Part shown: piece after piece, positions 24,001 to 33,249 of the stretch
How positions within the stretch are numbered: position 1 is the first letter of the stretch
How the letters are laid out: every line of letters starts with the position of its first letter
Assembly (NCBI GenBank): GCA_905178155.1
Contig: CAJINV010000002.1
Span: forward strand, 10,052,931-10,116,930
Direction of reading: 5' to 3'
DNA length: 64,000 nt
Source: Amoebophrya sp. A120
Taxonomy: Eukaryota > Sar > Dinophyceae > Syndiniales > Amoebophryaceae
Notes under the pieces: model-generated
Databases searched by the model: none
What the model was told of the DNA's origin: nothing
Seen by the model: the letters and a program-made list of their open reading frames with translations, nothing else
Position numbers and translations under genes: made by a program

Positions 24001-25949
24001 AGCGACGAGCGGGGCGGCCCGCGGGGCGAAGAGAGGAGAGGGGCGAGCAGCCAAAACCGCAGAAGCGAAACGACAGTCGTGCGGCGGCCGGAAAAGTTGT
24101 ACCTGGCCCTGCGAGGGGGAGGGAAGGAAAAAAGGAGCTTGGCAAGCGCGAACGATCCCGAGGCGACGATTCAGACGGCGACAACTTCTATGGACAACAG
24201 ATCGAGGAGCCGCCGAAGCGGCGACGGGAAGAGCGCCGGGAGCAATCCCGGGGAGTGGCCAGGGAACGCACGGGAGGCCAAAGCCCGTTACCCGGCTATG
24301 TCGGCCCCAAAAGTTCCAAGAACAAGGACCACTTAGTTTCGGTACCGATGATTTTTTTTCGAGAAACCCTAGTTTTGCGGACCATACGATCATCACGACC
24401 GCTATGATCTCGTGGTTTGTCTTGACGATTTTCAAAAGCAGCGAGAAGAGTATTCGGTTTCTACATCTCAAAAATTTCGAAAACAGCGCGGCGACAAGTA
24501 TCGTGCGTACGACAGCGACGCAGAGGCGGGCGGCCCGGGCCCGAAATACAGCCGGCGCGAGGACGCCTCACCCGAGCCGGTGCCAAACAGACGGAACGAA
24601 GTGAAGAAGCTGCCCCGGGAACACCGACCCGCACGAGGACAGTCCCGCGATGGGAACCGGGACCACCGAGCCCAGCAAGATCGGCATGCGGAAGATCCGC
24701 CTGGCAAGCGAGGGAACAACAGCCGGCGGCGAGAAGGCGGACCCCCGCCGGACACCAAACCGAGCGGTCGCCACGAGGAGCGCCGGGAACAGCCCCACCG
24801 GCGAGGGCGCGAGACTTCGAAGGAAAACAGCGACGCAGCGAGGAGTAGGGGTGCAGCTCTCGCGGCGCCGGCCGCCAAGAACCCGCCCCGGCGGGGGCGC
24901 GAAAGCCGGGGGAAGGGAGAAGAGGAAAATGACCGGTACCGTAGCTACGAGAAGTCGTCCAGTAACCAGTACTACGGGCGGCCGGTGAGTAGCTCGAGCA
25001 ACAACAATTACACGACCGGCGACAAAAATCACAAGGGCAACCACCCTGTGGTTACCCGTGGCCACGAGAAGGACCCCGAACCGCACCAGCGGAAGGTCGT
25101 GGGCCACAGCCGCTACGAGGCGGAGATTCGGCGGGAGCAGCGGCGCAAAGAAGCCAAGCGGAATTATGTGGTCGACGACCGGCGCGAGCGCGACACCCAC
25201 CGCGAGAACCCCGACCGCCGCCGGGCCGAGCGGGCGGACCGCAAGGCCTCGGACTCCAACGACGACCGTCCTGCGCACCACAAGTCCAACGCGCAGCTCG
25301 TGATGGGCGGCAATCGCGTCGCGAAGACCATGGGCTCCCGCTTTTATCGCGATCGGGAGGAGAAGGAGAAAGCCGAGAAAAAAACCGTGACGCTCGTGCA
25401 AAACAACGCAAGTCGCCGGGGCAAAGATCGAAGTGGAGAAAGGGAGAAAGACAGGAAGCGACCCGCGTCCCCGGCCCGTTCCGGAGATGACCATCGCGAG
25501 AAGAAGAAGGCGGTCTTGTCCCCAGCGCCGAGGGCGAAGCTGACCGCGCGCCGCGACGTGGAGAACCGAGCCAAGCAGGCGTATCAAATGCAAAAGTGTC
25601 TGGGTCTGGAAACTTGTGATGCTGAGTGGCGTAGCATGAGGAGGCCACAAGTGCTGGCTCAGCATGACAAATTTCTGAGCTTGTAGGTGTTACCCATTCT
25701 GCATGACAAACTGCGTCTCCGCATGAGAGAAAAATGCGGCTCTTGGGCAACGTGCATGACAGCTTTAAGAGTCATGCCAGACAAGCATGACAAACATGCA
25801 TATTTCCAGACCCAGACATTTTAACATTTGATAAGGCGGAGCGGGAGGCGAAAGAGGAGACGCGGAGCAGCAGGCGCGGAACCCCCGCGTTGGCGCCACG
25901 CGCAACCCCGGATGAGGACGTTTTGTCTTCTAGCGACGAGAACAAATGA
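21053..25949 (+). CDS. Large arginine-rich, disordered protein with three introners
   Basis: No family recognised. Exons: 21053-21326 (tentative end), 21797-22456, 22716-23202, 23513-24341, 24451-25581, 25839-25949. Phases agree through all joins from 21797 on. ATG 21053 (MVDLKPAADRLPLG) is in a fair context after an AT-rich leader. The protein has Ser/Asp/Glu tracts (SSSDSDSSS..., SDRSDSSSDDESDVS) and a very long Arg/Glu/Asp/Lys-rich C-terminal half with RE, RD and RR dipeptides, ending EDVLSSSDENK. Such composition is common in nuclear RNA-processing or scaffold proteins; that role is an inference. The first intron seems to use GA (GAAGGT at 21327) to AG (21796). The fourth (24342-24450) is GT-AG, or an exact removal between two TTCGGT repeats. 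The other three are introners. Confidence 0.72.
22457..22710. mobile_element. Introner element 5, family A1
   Basis: 254 bp. Left end TATCAAATGTAAAAATGTCT; right end (reverse complement) TATGGATTGTAAAAATGTCT, so the last nine bases differ between ends while the inner repeat matches. Flanked by GTCTA at 22452-22456 and 22711-22715. Removal joins SDSSS to SCSDDSDSS in frame. Confidence 0.9.
23203..23507. mobile_element. Introner element 6, family E
   Basis: 305 bp, the longest copy. Ends TATTACAAGGAAAAATGCCC and (reverse complement) TATTACAGTCAAAAATGCCC, both continuing into CCCACCCC. Flanked by TCGGA at 23198-23202 and 23508-23512. Removal joins SDVS to EENSPSG in frame. A second interior pair of inverted words (GGAAAC/GTTTGC type, TTTGTATTGCAAA) is present. 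Confidence 0.87.
24342..24450 (+). other. Short intron with flanking direct repeats, GT-AG compatible
   Basis: Lies in the arginine-rich gene. GTACCG donor and GAAGAG acceptor give HLVSYSVSTSQ. The hexamer TTCGGT occurs at 24338-24343 and 24453-24458, and exact removal between the repeats gives HLVSVSTSQ, also in frame. No long terminal inverted repeat, only an internal hairpin (CCATACGATCAT / ATGATCTCGTGG). Confidence 0.6.
25582..25833. mobile_element. Introner element 7, family A3
   Basis: 252 bp. Ends TATCAAATGCAAAAGTGTCT and (reverse complement) TATCAAATGTTAAAATGTCT. Flanked by AGGCG at 25577-25581 and 25834-25838. The interior (ACTTGTGATGCTGAGTGGCG) is shared with the copy at 43810. Removal joins AKQA to EREAKEE, and the frame then reaches a stop at 25949. 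Confidence 0.9.
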
Positions 25950-26939
25950 TGACGATTGTTCGTAGACTGTTATGTAAGAGGTTGTGAGCCTCTTGAACTT
26001 GATCCCTGAGAATATTTTCGTCGACTTAGTTTGTTGAACTGGTCAACAGAGTTTTCCGTTAGTGACAAGGGAGGTGGAGTCCGAACTACACTGCAGGTTT
26101 TTCCCGCACTGCTGTCATGTACTAGCAATCGGCTGCTCCGCGTCAGGAGTCAGGAGCAGCGTGTATATGACACATGACGAGAAGACTTAGTGCTCAGTAT
26201 GACGACGTGCCGACTCCTGTCGCGCGTCCATATGAAGTTCCACTGTTGTCACAAATGAAAGGAGGCATTACTGCGACTCAGCGAGCGAAGACTTTTGTGG
26301 TTTCTTGTGCCAGAACAACACCTAACCCTCAGACCAGGAATGAATGGATGAAAAGGAGCCGACACAACGAGGAATCCTTCCGGAATTTGCGGATACGACT
26401 CTTAGCGAATATAGTAGGGGTTATTTTTTTTTTATACCACGACACAAAATGATATGTATAAAATTTATCAAAGACTTTCATACTTCTATGCGACAAACAC
26501 CATTTTCATCTTTTGTCCGGATTTTGGAAACCTGACTGAATCAGCGGAAAACTTCCGGGTGCTGCCAATTGCGCAGCTAGGACTTTGCCGATGTGGCAGG
26601 TGGAGTAGAGTTTTGTTCTGTTTCTTTCCTGAACACGAAGCCTGAATTGTTTTCGATGCGAAAAAGGGTTCAGTTTTTACGAGGGACATATCAATCGACG
26701 GAGACGATTACGTAATATTACGGCACATCATCTGCCGACAAACACAAAGGTATCACCTTCCTGAGCGACGGTTCTGAGTTGAGAAGATTTCAAATGTTTT
26801 TGGCTTCTGCTCTTGAAGCAGAAGGACAAGGACTCGGATTGTAGTAATTGAGTTTTTCGCTTTACCGGTTTATCGTACTGGTGTAGTTTCATTTGGTTTC
26901 GTTATCTTTTACTTACCAGCGCCAAAACAAACACAAAAG
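25950..26939. other. Intergenic spacer
   Basis: About 1 kb upstream of the CDPK. No gene or RNA supported; the small plus-strand frames at 26174-26645 lack motifs. Confidence 0.45.
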
Positions 26940-29488
26940 ATGGGTGAAGTTGTCCAAAGCTGTTTCCGCGGGCTTTGCCAAGCTGTTTGCGGCACGGAGA
27001 TGGATGCTTCGGCCCCTTCGTCTGGTGCTAATGCGCCGAACGTCAAGTCGCTACGGGAGCTCGTTCACGAAGAAGTGAACAGTATGAAGACTGCCACGTC
27101 GCCCGACCGGCGGCTACGCGCAACAAGCGACCGGGCGTCGCCTTCAGACGGCGGAAGGCCCGATCTGCCGAGCAGTCCTGCCGCAGGTATCAACAGTGTA
27201 GTACATGACAGCCAGGCGCCGTCGACTGCGAGTTCGCCTGAGAAGGCGGGTGACAGGAATATGATCCCAGGATCAAGTAGGAACTCGGTCAATCAGGCGA
27301 TCAGCCTACAGTCGCTGCTTCTAAACCAGTGTCCGTCCCGCAAGCTGGATAGGTTCTACGATGTGACGAAGGCGGACAAGATTGGGGAGGGCGCGTTCGG
27401 GGAGGTGTTCAAGGTGCGGCACAAAATCACCGACCAGCTGCGAGTGGTGAAACGAATCAAATTGCAGGAGGAAGAGGACCTGTCCCAGGTGGCCAAGGAG
27501 CTTATGCAGCTTCGCAAATTATATGTGTTTTTTCTTGTCGCTCTAGCGTCTGCGTGCACGACTATCCGCAGGCAGTTCATGGCTTTTCTGCATGAGGTTT
27601 TTGCGATAAGCAGCCGTACTTTGCTCGCGTGGCTTAAGTGCGTCGAAAGGCTGCAGCTGCTGCATGAATATGAAATGTGAAGCCAAATCTTCTACAACTA
27701 AAGAAACCACATATAATTTGTAGTGCATAGAGCTCTCCGTGGTGCTGAACCTGGACCACCCAAACGTGATCAAATGTTTTGACTGGTTCGAGGAGGAGCG
27801 CGTGCTGTACATCGTGTTCGAGCTGTGCGAGGGCGGGGAGTTGGTGGAGTTGCTGGTGCAGAACAAAACCTCCCACAACGCCGACAAAATGTTCGTAGAG
27901 GAGGACCAGCGACCCGCGCTGACCGACGTCATGGCACAGATCTTCACCGGCGTTGCCTACTGCCACGCGCTGCACATCGTGCACCGGGACCTGAAACTTG
28001 AGAACTGCCTGCTGAAAAAGCGGTGGCGCCGCTCGTCCGTCACTTCTTCCTCGTCAGCAACGGGGGGCGCGAGCAGTGGTAGTGCTACACTACACAATGC
28101 AGCTTCTGCTGCGTCCTCTTCTAGACCAGCCACGGTCGTGGCGAAAGACGAAAGAAGAGACAGCGCTGTCGGCACGTCGGGGCGGGTGGAACCGAGTTAT
28201 ACAGCGACTACCAATACCGTGAAGATCATCGACTTCGGGTTATCGGCGATCAATGCGAAGGGGAAAAAGAAGCTGAAGGCGCAACTAGGAACCCCGTTCT
28301 TCATCGCGCCGGAAGTGATCAACACCAAAGTGGACTACGGCGAGAAGTGCGACATCTGGGCGTGTGGCGTGATGCTGTACATCATGTTGACGGGCCAGCA
28401 CCCGTTCTACACGCGGGAGTGCAACGCGAAGGGGAACCACAACCGGAAAAAGGGCACACAAAACCTGTTCCGCCGGGTCCAGTCCGAGCCGCCGCACGCG
28501 AAACCGATGGAGGTGCTTTCTAGCGCGGCTCGGGCCCTGATAACCGCCTGCCTGCAAAAGGACCAGACGTTGCGCCCGAGCGCGGAGGAGTGCCTGCGCC
28601 ACGAGTTCTTCGAGCGCGCGCGCCGGGCTTCGGCGGTGTCGCTGAACAGCAGTGGTGGGTCCTCGTCGCTGAGTCCGGGGATCATGCGGCGCGGGACAAC
28701 CAACAACTTCTCCGCCAACACGTGGGCACGCAACGCGATCGAGTTTTTACGCGCCGACAAGTTTTCCCGCATTTTTTTCGTGATCGCGGCCCACCAGGCC
28801 GCGCGAAAGGACGTCGAGGAGCTGCAGGAGGCCTTTCTGGCGGTGGACCAGGACCGGTCGGGTGTCTTGTCCAAGGCGGAGCTGCAGGAGGCGCTGTTTT
28901 TGGAGGACACCACGATCACGATGAGCGACACCGAGTTTGACGCGTTGTTTGAACAGCTGGACTATGGATTGCAAACATGTCTGGGTCTGGAAGAATACAA
29001 ACTTGCGATGCGCATTTCAGAACACAGAAAAAGCTCTCATGCATAGGTAGCAAAAGCTGCCCACTTTCTGTCACCAAAGTGGAGGATTTGTGATGCGGAT
29101 TCGGCATTGCGGAAGCTTCTCGAAACCTGTGATGCTAGAGCTTCCATGCCAGACCTTCTGTGTCATGCAAAAACAGCATGACTCTTCACTTCCAGACCCA
29201 GACATATTTGCATTTGATATGGACGCGGACGGCACGGGCACGGTCACCTACACCGAGTGGCTCGCCTCCGTCTTCGAAAGGAGCTTACTGAAGCAGGAAG
29301 AAACCATCCAGAAAGCCTTCCAGTATTTCGATCTGGACGCGTCCGGGGAAATCTCCTTTGAGGAGCTGTCCACGGTGTTGGGAAACGACGAGGAGGAGGC
29401 GGGGCGGATCCTGAAAAAGTTGGACACCAACAAAAGCAACAGCGTCTGCTACGAAGAGTTTAAGAAATTCGTTCTGGAATTGGCATGA
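26940..29488 (+). CDS. Calcium-dependent protein kinase (CDPK)
   Basis: Exons 26940-27502, 27735-28962 and 29225-29488 give 684 residues. CDPKs are Ser/Thr kinases switched on by calcium binding to their own EF-hands, found in plants and alveolates. MGEVVQSCF suggests N-myristoylation at Gly2 and a nearby palmitoylated Cys, so membrane attachment. Kinase motifs: GEGAFGEVF (about 149-157), VVKRIK, HRDLKLEN (about 270), DFG (about 353) and GTPFFIAPEV. A Ser/Ala-rich insert of about 60 residues separates HRDLKLEN from DFG, longer than usual. EF-hand loops: DQDRSGVLSKAE (about 560), DADGTGTVTYTE (597-608), DLDASGEISFEE (about 633) and DTNKSNSVCYEE (about 664). The last has Asn where Gly is usual at position 6. 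Both introns are introner elements; exact removal restores AKELSVVLNLDHPN and the second EF-hand loop. Confidence 0.95.
27503..27729. mobile_element. Introner element 8, family D
   Basis: 227 bp. Ends TATGCAGCTTCGCAAATTAT and (reverse complement) TATGCACTACAAATTATATG, so the outer TATGCA and the inner AAATTATATGTG match and a few bases between them differ. Flanked by GAGCT at 27498-27502 and 27730-27734. Removal joins VAKEL to SVVLNLDHPN in the kinase domain, matching the family spacing. Confidence 0.85.
28963..29219. mobile_element. Introner element 9, family A2
   Basis: 257 bp. Left end TATGGATTGCAAACATGTCT; right end (reverse complement) TATCAAATGCAAATATGTCT. Flanked by TGGAC at 28958-28962 and 29220-29224. 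Inserted directly after the first Asp codon of the second EF-hand loop; exact removal gives FEQLDADGTGTVTYTEW. Confidence 0.93.
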
Positions 29489-30043
29489 AAAATTTCATCG
29501 ACTCTGGAGCAGCATTTTTTACGCACACGTGGCCTCTACTCTAGTTCGTACAGTAGCATCAAGGGCAGCCTCATCTGCGGGGCCCTGTGGTTCTGCTGAG
29601 CCAGTTGCAGGGTCTTGGTGAGCAGTTCGGAAATTAGGTAAAACGCTGTAAGATTGTGAGCTAGTACACAGTTTCAGTTCTTCCAGATCTCTTACTACTT
29701 CTTTTATATCGCGCGACATTCCAGGCTCGCTGCGGCGGGGGATGATTTCAAGCTACGCAGCAACACAGTGTGTTCCTGATCAACCTACTGCATCACTCTC
29801 ATCTTGATCAGCATCTACTATGCCAGCAGCTGCTTCTATCCCTATCGTGAGTGTACGTATCCGCTTTTATTAGGCACTGTGGTGCAGATTGCGATTAGAT
29901 ACTTTTACGTGTGATCCTACCATCAGGCTTTCAGTTGTAATTTTTGCGTTTCACTCTCCGCTCCTATGCTTGCTGCGCGGTAGAGGTAAGTACAAGTAGC
30001 TCGCTTCCAATTTTTTTTATCACGCCGAAGAACATCTCAAAGC
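29489..30043. other. Intergenic spacer
   Basis: About 0.55 kb between the CDPK stop and the protease start. Nothing supported. Confidence 0.45.
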
Positions 30044-32638
30044 ATGGCTCGTTTACTTCCGAGGGGCAACACCACGGCGGCAGCGGGTCTTCACCCCCGC
30101 ACTGCAGGTTTATTTTTGGCCGCTACCTGTTTATCCATTTTGACGCACACCACGCCCGCAGCTGCGGTGTACGACGGCTACGACGTCGACGAAGCGGCAG
30201 CAAAGATCGATCCTGTGGTCCACCAAATCGCTAAATCCTACGCTCTTCTGGAAGTGGAGACGGGGAACAATGAGGTCGGCATCTGTGGTGGCACAGTGAT
30301 CTCCAAAACCGCGGCTCTGACCGCGGCGCACTGCGTGCAGAAGTTCGGAGTAGAGGCGGGTTCGCTGGCGAAGTGGGACCCGACCAAGACGCAAGACGTG
30401 CAACGGCTCACCGTGTTTACCGGGTCGGACGTTTCTCGCTTGCCGAGCGACGAATTGCTGGAAATAGGAAGAAAGAGCACAAGAGGTCTTGTAGCAGCGA
30501 GAAGTGCGCAGGCAAACCGACTCGCTGCACTCCCGGACGTCCGCGTCTTGGTAAAAAAGCCGAGCCTGCAGGTCACCGAGTTTGACTTCCGGCGGGTTTT
30601 CGCGCAAACGAGAAGGCAGCAGCATTTTCCCCGGACTACTTCTCCCACAAGGGCAAGCGATGGGCGGGCAGCTGCAGCACACGTGGATGTTCCTGCGCCG
30701 ACCGCAGATTATTTGCACTTTTTCGACAGTAGCTGGGTCAAGAGACCGAAGTGGAGCCACGTCGAGAAGCACCTGTCTAGTGACATGATGCACGACGCCT
30801 GCGACAAAAGTTTGGCCGCCTGTGGCCGGCGTTGCTGCAAGAGGAGAGGCTGTGAAAAACCTACGAAACAGCACCCGTATGTGTACGCCCTGCGGGAACT
30901 GCTGCAGTCGCAAAGCGACGTGGCGGTACTGGACTTTTCTGCCTTCCACGCTGCGGGAATTTTTGAAGGGTTTTTCGAGGCCGACGCGGTCGCCGCGCCG
31001 GTCCTGGGTATGGAGGGTAGTTGCAGCGCGGATGGGTGTGACTTGACGTCTTCTACCGTGGCTGATTCTCGATGCGAAGAGGACGAAAAATGCGGTGGCG
31101 CGACCGATGAAGGAACCGTAGAATGCGATGAGGCCGCTCTGAGGGAAGAAGATGAAAACGAAGAGACATCGGAAGACGACGCTCCTGTCGCGGTATCGCT
31201 CGGTGACGCGCAAGCGGCAAACCTGCGCGAGGAAATCTTGCAGCGGCGAAAGCTTCTGTCACGTATAGGTCATTTGGACAAAAACACGGACGAGACTTTC
31301 TTGAACGGCCTCAAGCTGATCACGTTGGGTCATGGTCTGACGGAGAGAACAACGAATGACGTTCTCATGGACTACTCCACCGGCCGGGAAAAGAAAGCGC
31401 TCGGCCGGAGAAAGTCGAGCACAGAGCTGCGGTTTCGGGAGCTGGATGTTTCAAGATCGCTCGGAATTCTCGGACTATGCACTTGTGACGGCGAGCTTTT
31501 TTTCGAGCACTTTAAAAGTTTCTGGAAGGACTTGGGTTGGCGGTTCTTTTGTGCATCGGAAGAGGAGCTGCAGAGGCGGAGCGCGAATCTACACTTGAAC
31601 GACGGCTGGACGAGGCATTTGGCCGCGGCGGGGAAAAGTGATGCATTCCCTATAACACACGCATTTCGCGCAAATTTGTTGCACCACGGGAAGAAGCTGG
31701 GTATTCCACCCTTCGAGGAGGCCGTACTGCATGGCCGAGCGTTGGACACACAGGCTGCACGGCTGACGGGCGCGGGCGACTCCGGGAGCGGACTGTTCAT
31801 GGTGCTGCCGGACAAGTCTTTCTATCTCATTGGAATCACCAAGTCCAACACTATCGCCCCCTGCAAAAGTTATCAGCCGGCACACAAATGCCCGCACGCG
31901 GACTTGCGTAATTTCCGCCCGTCCCAGGACACCGTGGAGCATTTGCGAAAATACCACCCGGGCACAGTACTGGACCAGTTCACAGACCTGCGCTGCGGGG
32001 TGTTTCAAGACTTTTTGCAACGCAAGCTCACCGAGATCCGAGCGCGCGAAGCCGAGCGCACGAAGGCTTTGGCACAGCAAAAGCGGATATTGGATGAGCT
32101 TGAGAGGGAAGAAGGCCTGTGGGTGGGCAAAACAGTAGAAGTTGAGAATTTACTATCGGAAAAGGGAAAATACCTCAATGGGCGGAGAGGGGTCGTGCTG
32201 AGGAGAACGGGTGGAAATAAAAGCGCAGCCGCGGTGAACAAGATGTCAGAAAATGATTTCGCTACAACTTCTTCCAGCGAAGACTCTCGTTCGCTATCTA
32301 GTCGTTTCGATGTGCAGCTATTCTTGCCCGAGGAAGAGAAAAGGGCGTTCCATCAAGACTTTATGGCTAGTTCTGCAGTGCCGGCAGCATCACAGACAAA
32401 TCCACCACGTGTACTAGTCAACGTTTATGATGTGCTCGCACCTCCGGAGTCGGCCGCAAAAAAAAATCATAATGAGGTTGTTTCCATCAAGGTTGAGAAT
32501 CTTAGAAATGTGGAGCCGAGTGCTGGGTCTGCTGGCAAGAACGATATCGATGGTGAAGAGGAAGTGGACGAAGAACTGCGGTGCCGGTTTCTGCGTTGCT
32601 GTCGCGTGCGAAAGAAGGGCGAGTGGAAATGCGATTAG
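30044..32638 (+). CDS. Secreted trypsin-like (S1 family) serine protease with long inserts
   Basis: A single-exon protein of 864 residues. A hydrophobic stretch (AGLFLAATCLSILT, about 21-34) followed by ATPAAA-like small residues is a probable signal peptide. The S1 triad is visible: ICGGTVISKTAALTAAHC (His96), DVAVLDFSAF (Asp292) and GAGDSGSGLF (Ser580). Typical S1 domains are about 230 residues, so the spacing is greatly expanded. The His-Asp gap holds an Arg-rich and Cys-rich insert (ACGRRCCKRRGC), and the Asp-Ser gap an acidic stretch and a helical segment. Past the domain, a Lys/Glu-rich helix (about 670-690) and an unassigned tail with TVEVENLLSEKGKYLNGRRG follow. It acts on proteins in the secretory route or outside the cell. 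No intron or introner occurs despite its length. Confidence 0.85.
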   Translation: MARLLPRGNTTAAAGLHPRTAGLFLAATCLSILTHTTPAAAVYDGYDVDEAAAKIDPVVHQIAKSYALLEVETGNNEVGICGGTVISKTAALTAAHCVQKFGVEAGSLAKWDPTKTQDVQRLTVFTGSDVSRLPSDELLEIGRKSTRGLVAARSAQANRLAALPDVRVLVKKPSLQVTEFDFRRVFAQTRRQQHFPRTTSPTRASDGRAAAAHVDVPAPTADYLHFFDSSWVKRPKWSHVEKHLSSDMMHDACDKSLAACGRRCCKRRGCEKPTKQHPYVYALRELLQSQSDVAVLDFSAFHAAGIFEGFFEADAVAAPVLGMEGSCSADGCDLTSSTVADSRCEEDEKCGGATDEGTVECDEAALREEDENEETSEDDAPVAVSLGDAQAANLREEILQRRKLLSRIGHLDKNTDETFLNGLKLITLGHGLTERTTNDVLMDYSTGREKKALGRRKSSTELRFRELDVSRSLGILGLCTCDGELFFEHFKSFWKDLGWRFFCASEEELQRRSANLHLNDGWTRHLAAAGKSDAFPITHAFRANLLHHGKKLGIPPFEEAVLHGRALDTQAARLTGAGDSGSGLFMVLPDKSFYLIGITKSNTIAPCKSYQPAHKCPHADLRNFRPSQDTVEHLRKYHPGTVLDQFTDLRCGVFQDFLQRKLTEIRAREAERTKALAQQKRILDELEREEGLWVGKTVEVENLLSEKGKYLNGRRGVVLRRTGGNKSAAAVNKMSENDFATTSSSEDSRSLSSRFDVQLFLPEEEKRAFHQDFMASSAVPAASQTNPPRVLVNVYDVLAPPESAAKKNHNEVVSIKVENLRNVEPSAGSAGKNDIDGEEEVDEELRCRFLRCCRVRKKGEWKCD

Positions 32639-33249
32639 AGAAGCGCTGGTGTCGTTCTCATACAGTCTCCTGTCGCCAAAATCAGGAGTGGCATCCTTGT
32701 ACGATGAAAGTGAACATTCATGAAGACGAGCTTTGCTGAAGCGAGCACAAGATTTTTACATAACTAAACAACAGCATGCACAGCTGGAAGCGGAATCAAC
32801 ATGATGTACTTAGCTGATATTCTGTCAAGAAAAAGAGCGGACGAAACACCCATAAGTCATGTCTATATGCAAGACATCTTTTGTTCGAAGATTCTTCTAT
32901 TGTCGACCCTGAGAGTAGGTCATCGTTGCGCGAGAGTTACTTACATTCTAGAGCGTCGATGGGAACTCGAATCGACGGGTTGTCAGAGCGAAAGAGAGAT
33001 AGAGGGAACGAGAGTGTCGATGATTCGCTTATGCCGCTCTAGCACGTACTTTCCGTCATGATTCTGCGCCTTCATATCGGAGGCTCCCGCAACCATATTT
33101 TCCTTCCTGTTTTTCCAACGTTTCTTGCAGGTTACGTTCAAGCTATTAAACAAAGACCTTTCATCCACAAAACATAGCCCAGAGGGTAGGAGCTTCTTGG
33201 TCGTTGTATAATACCCTAATCTGCTCCTGAAAGATAAGCCACTAGCACC
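32639..33249. other. Intergenic spacer
   Basis: About 0.6 kb between the protease and the WW/B-box gene. No supported feature. Confidence 0.4.

Noticed and set aside
27503-27729. Reading the CDPK frame through LRKLYVFFLVALASACTTIR as a membrane segment
   Set aside because: This is the introner interior; with it the kinase domain would stop at 27680, and exact removal restores kinase spacing.
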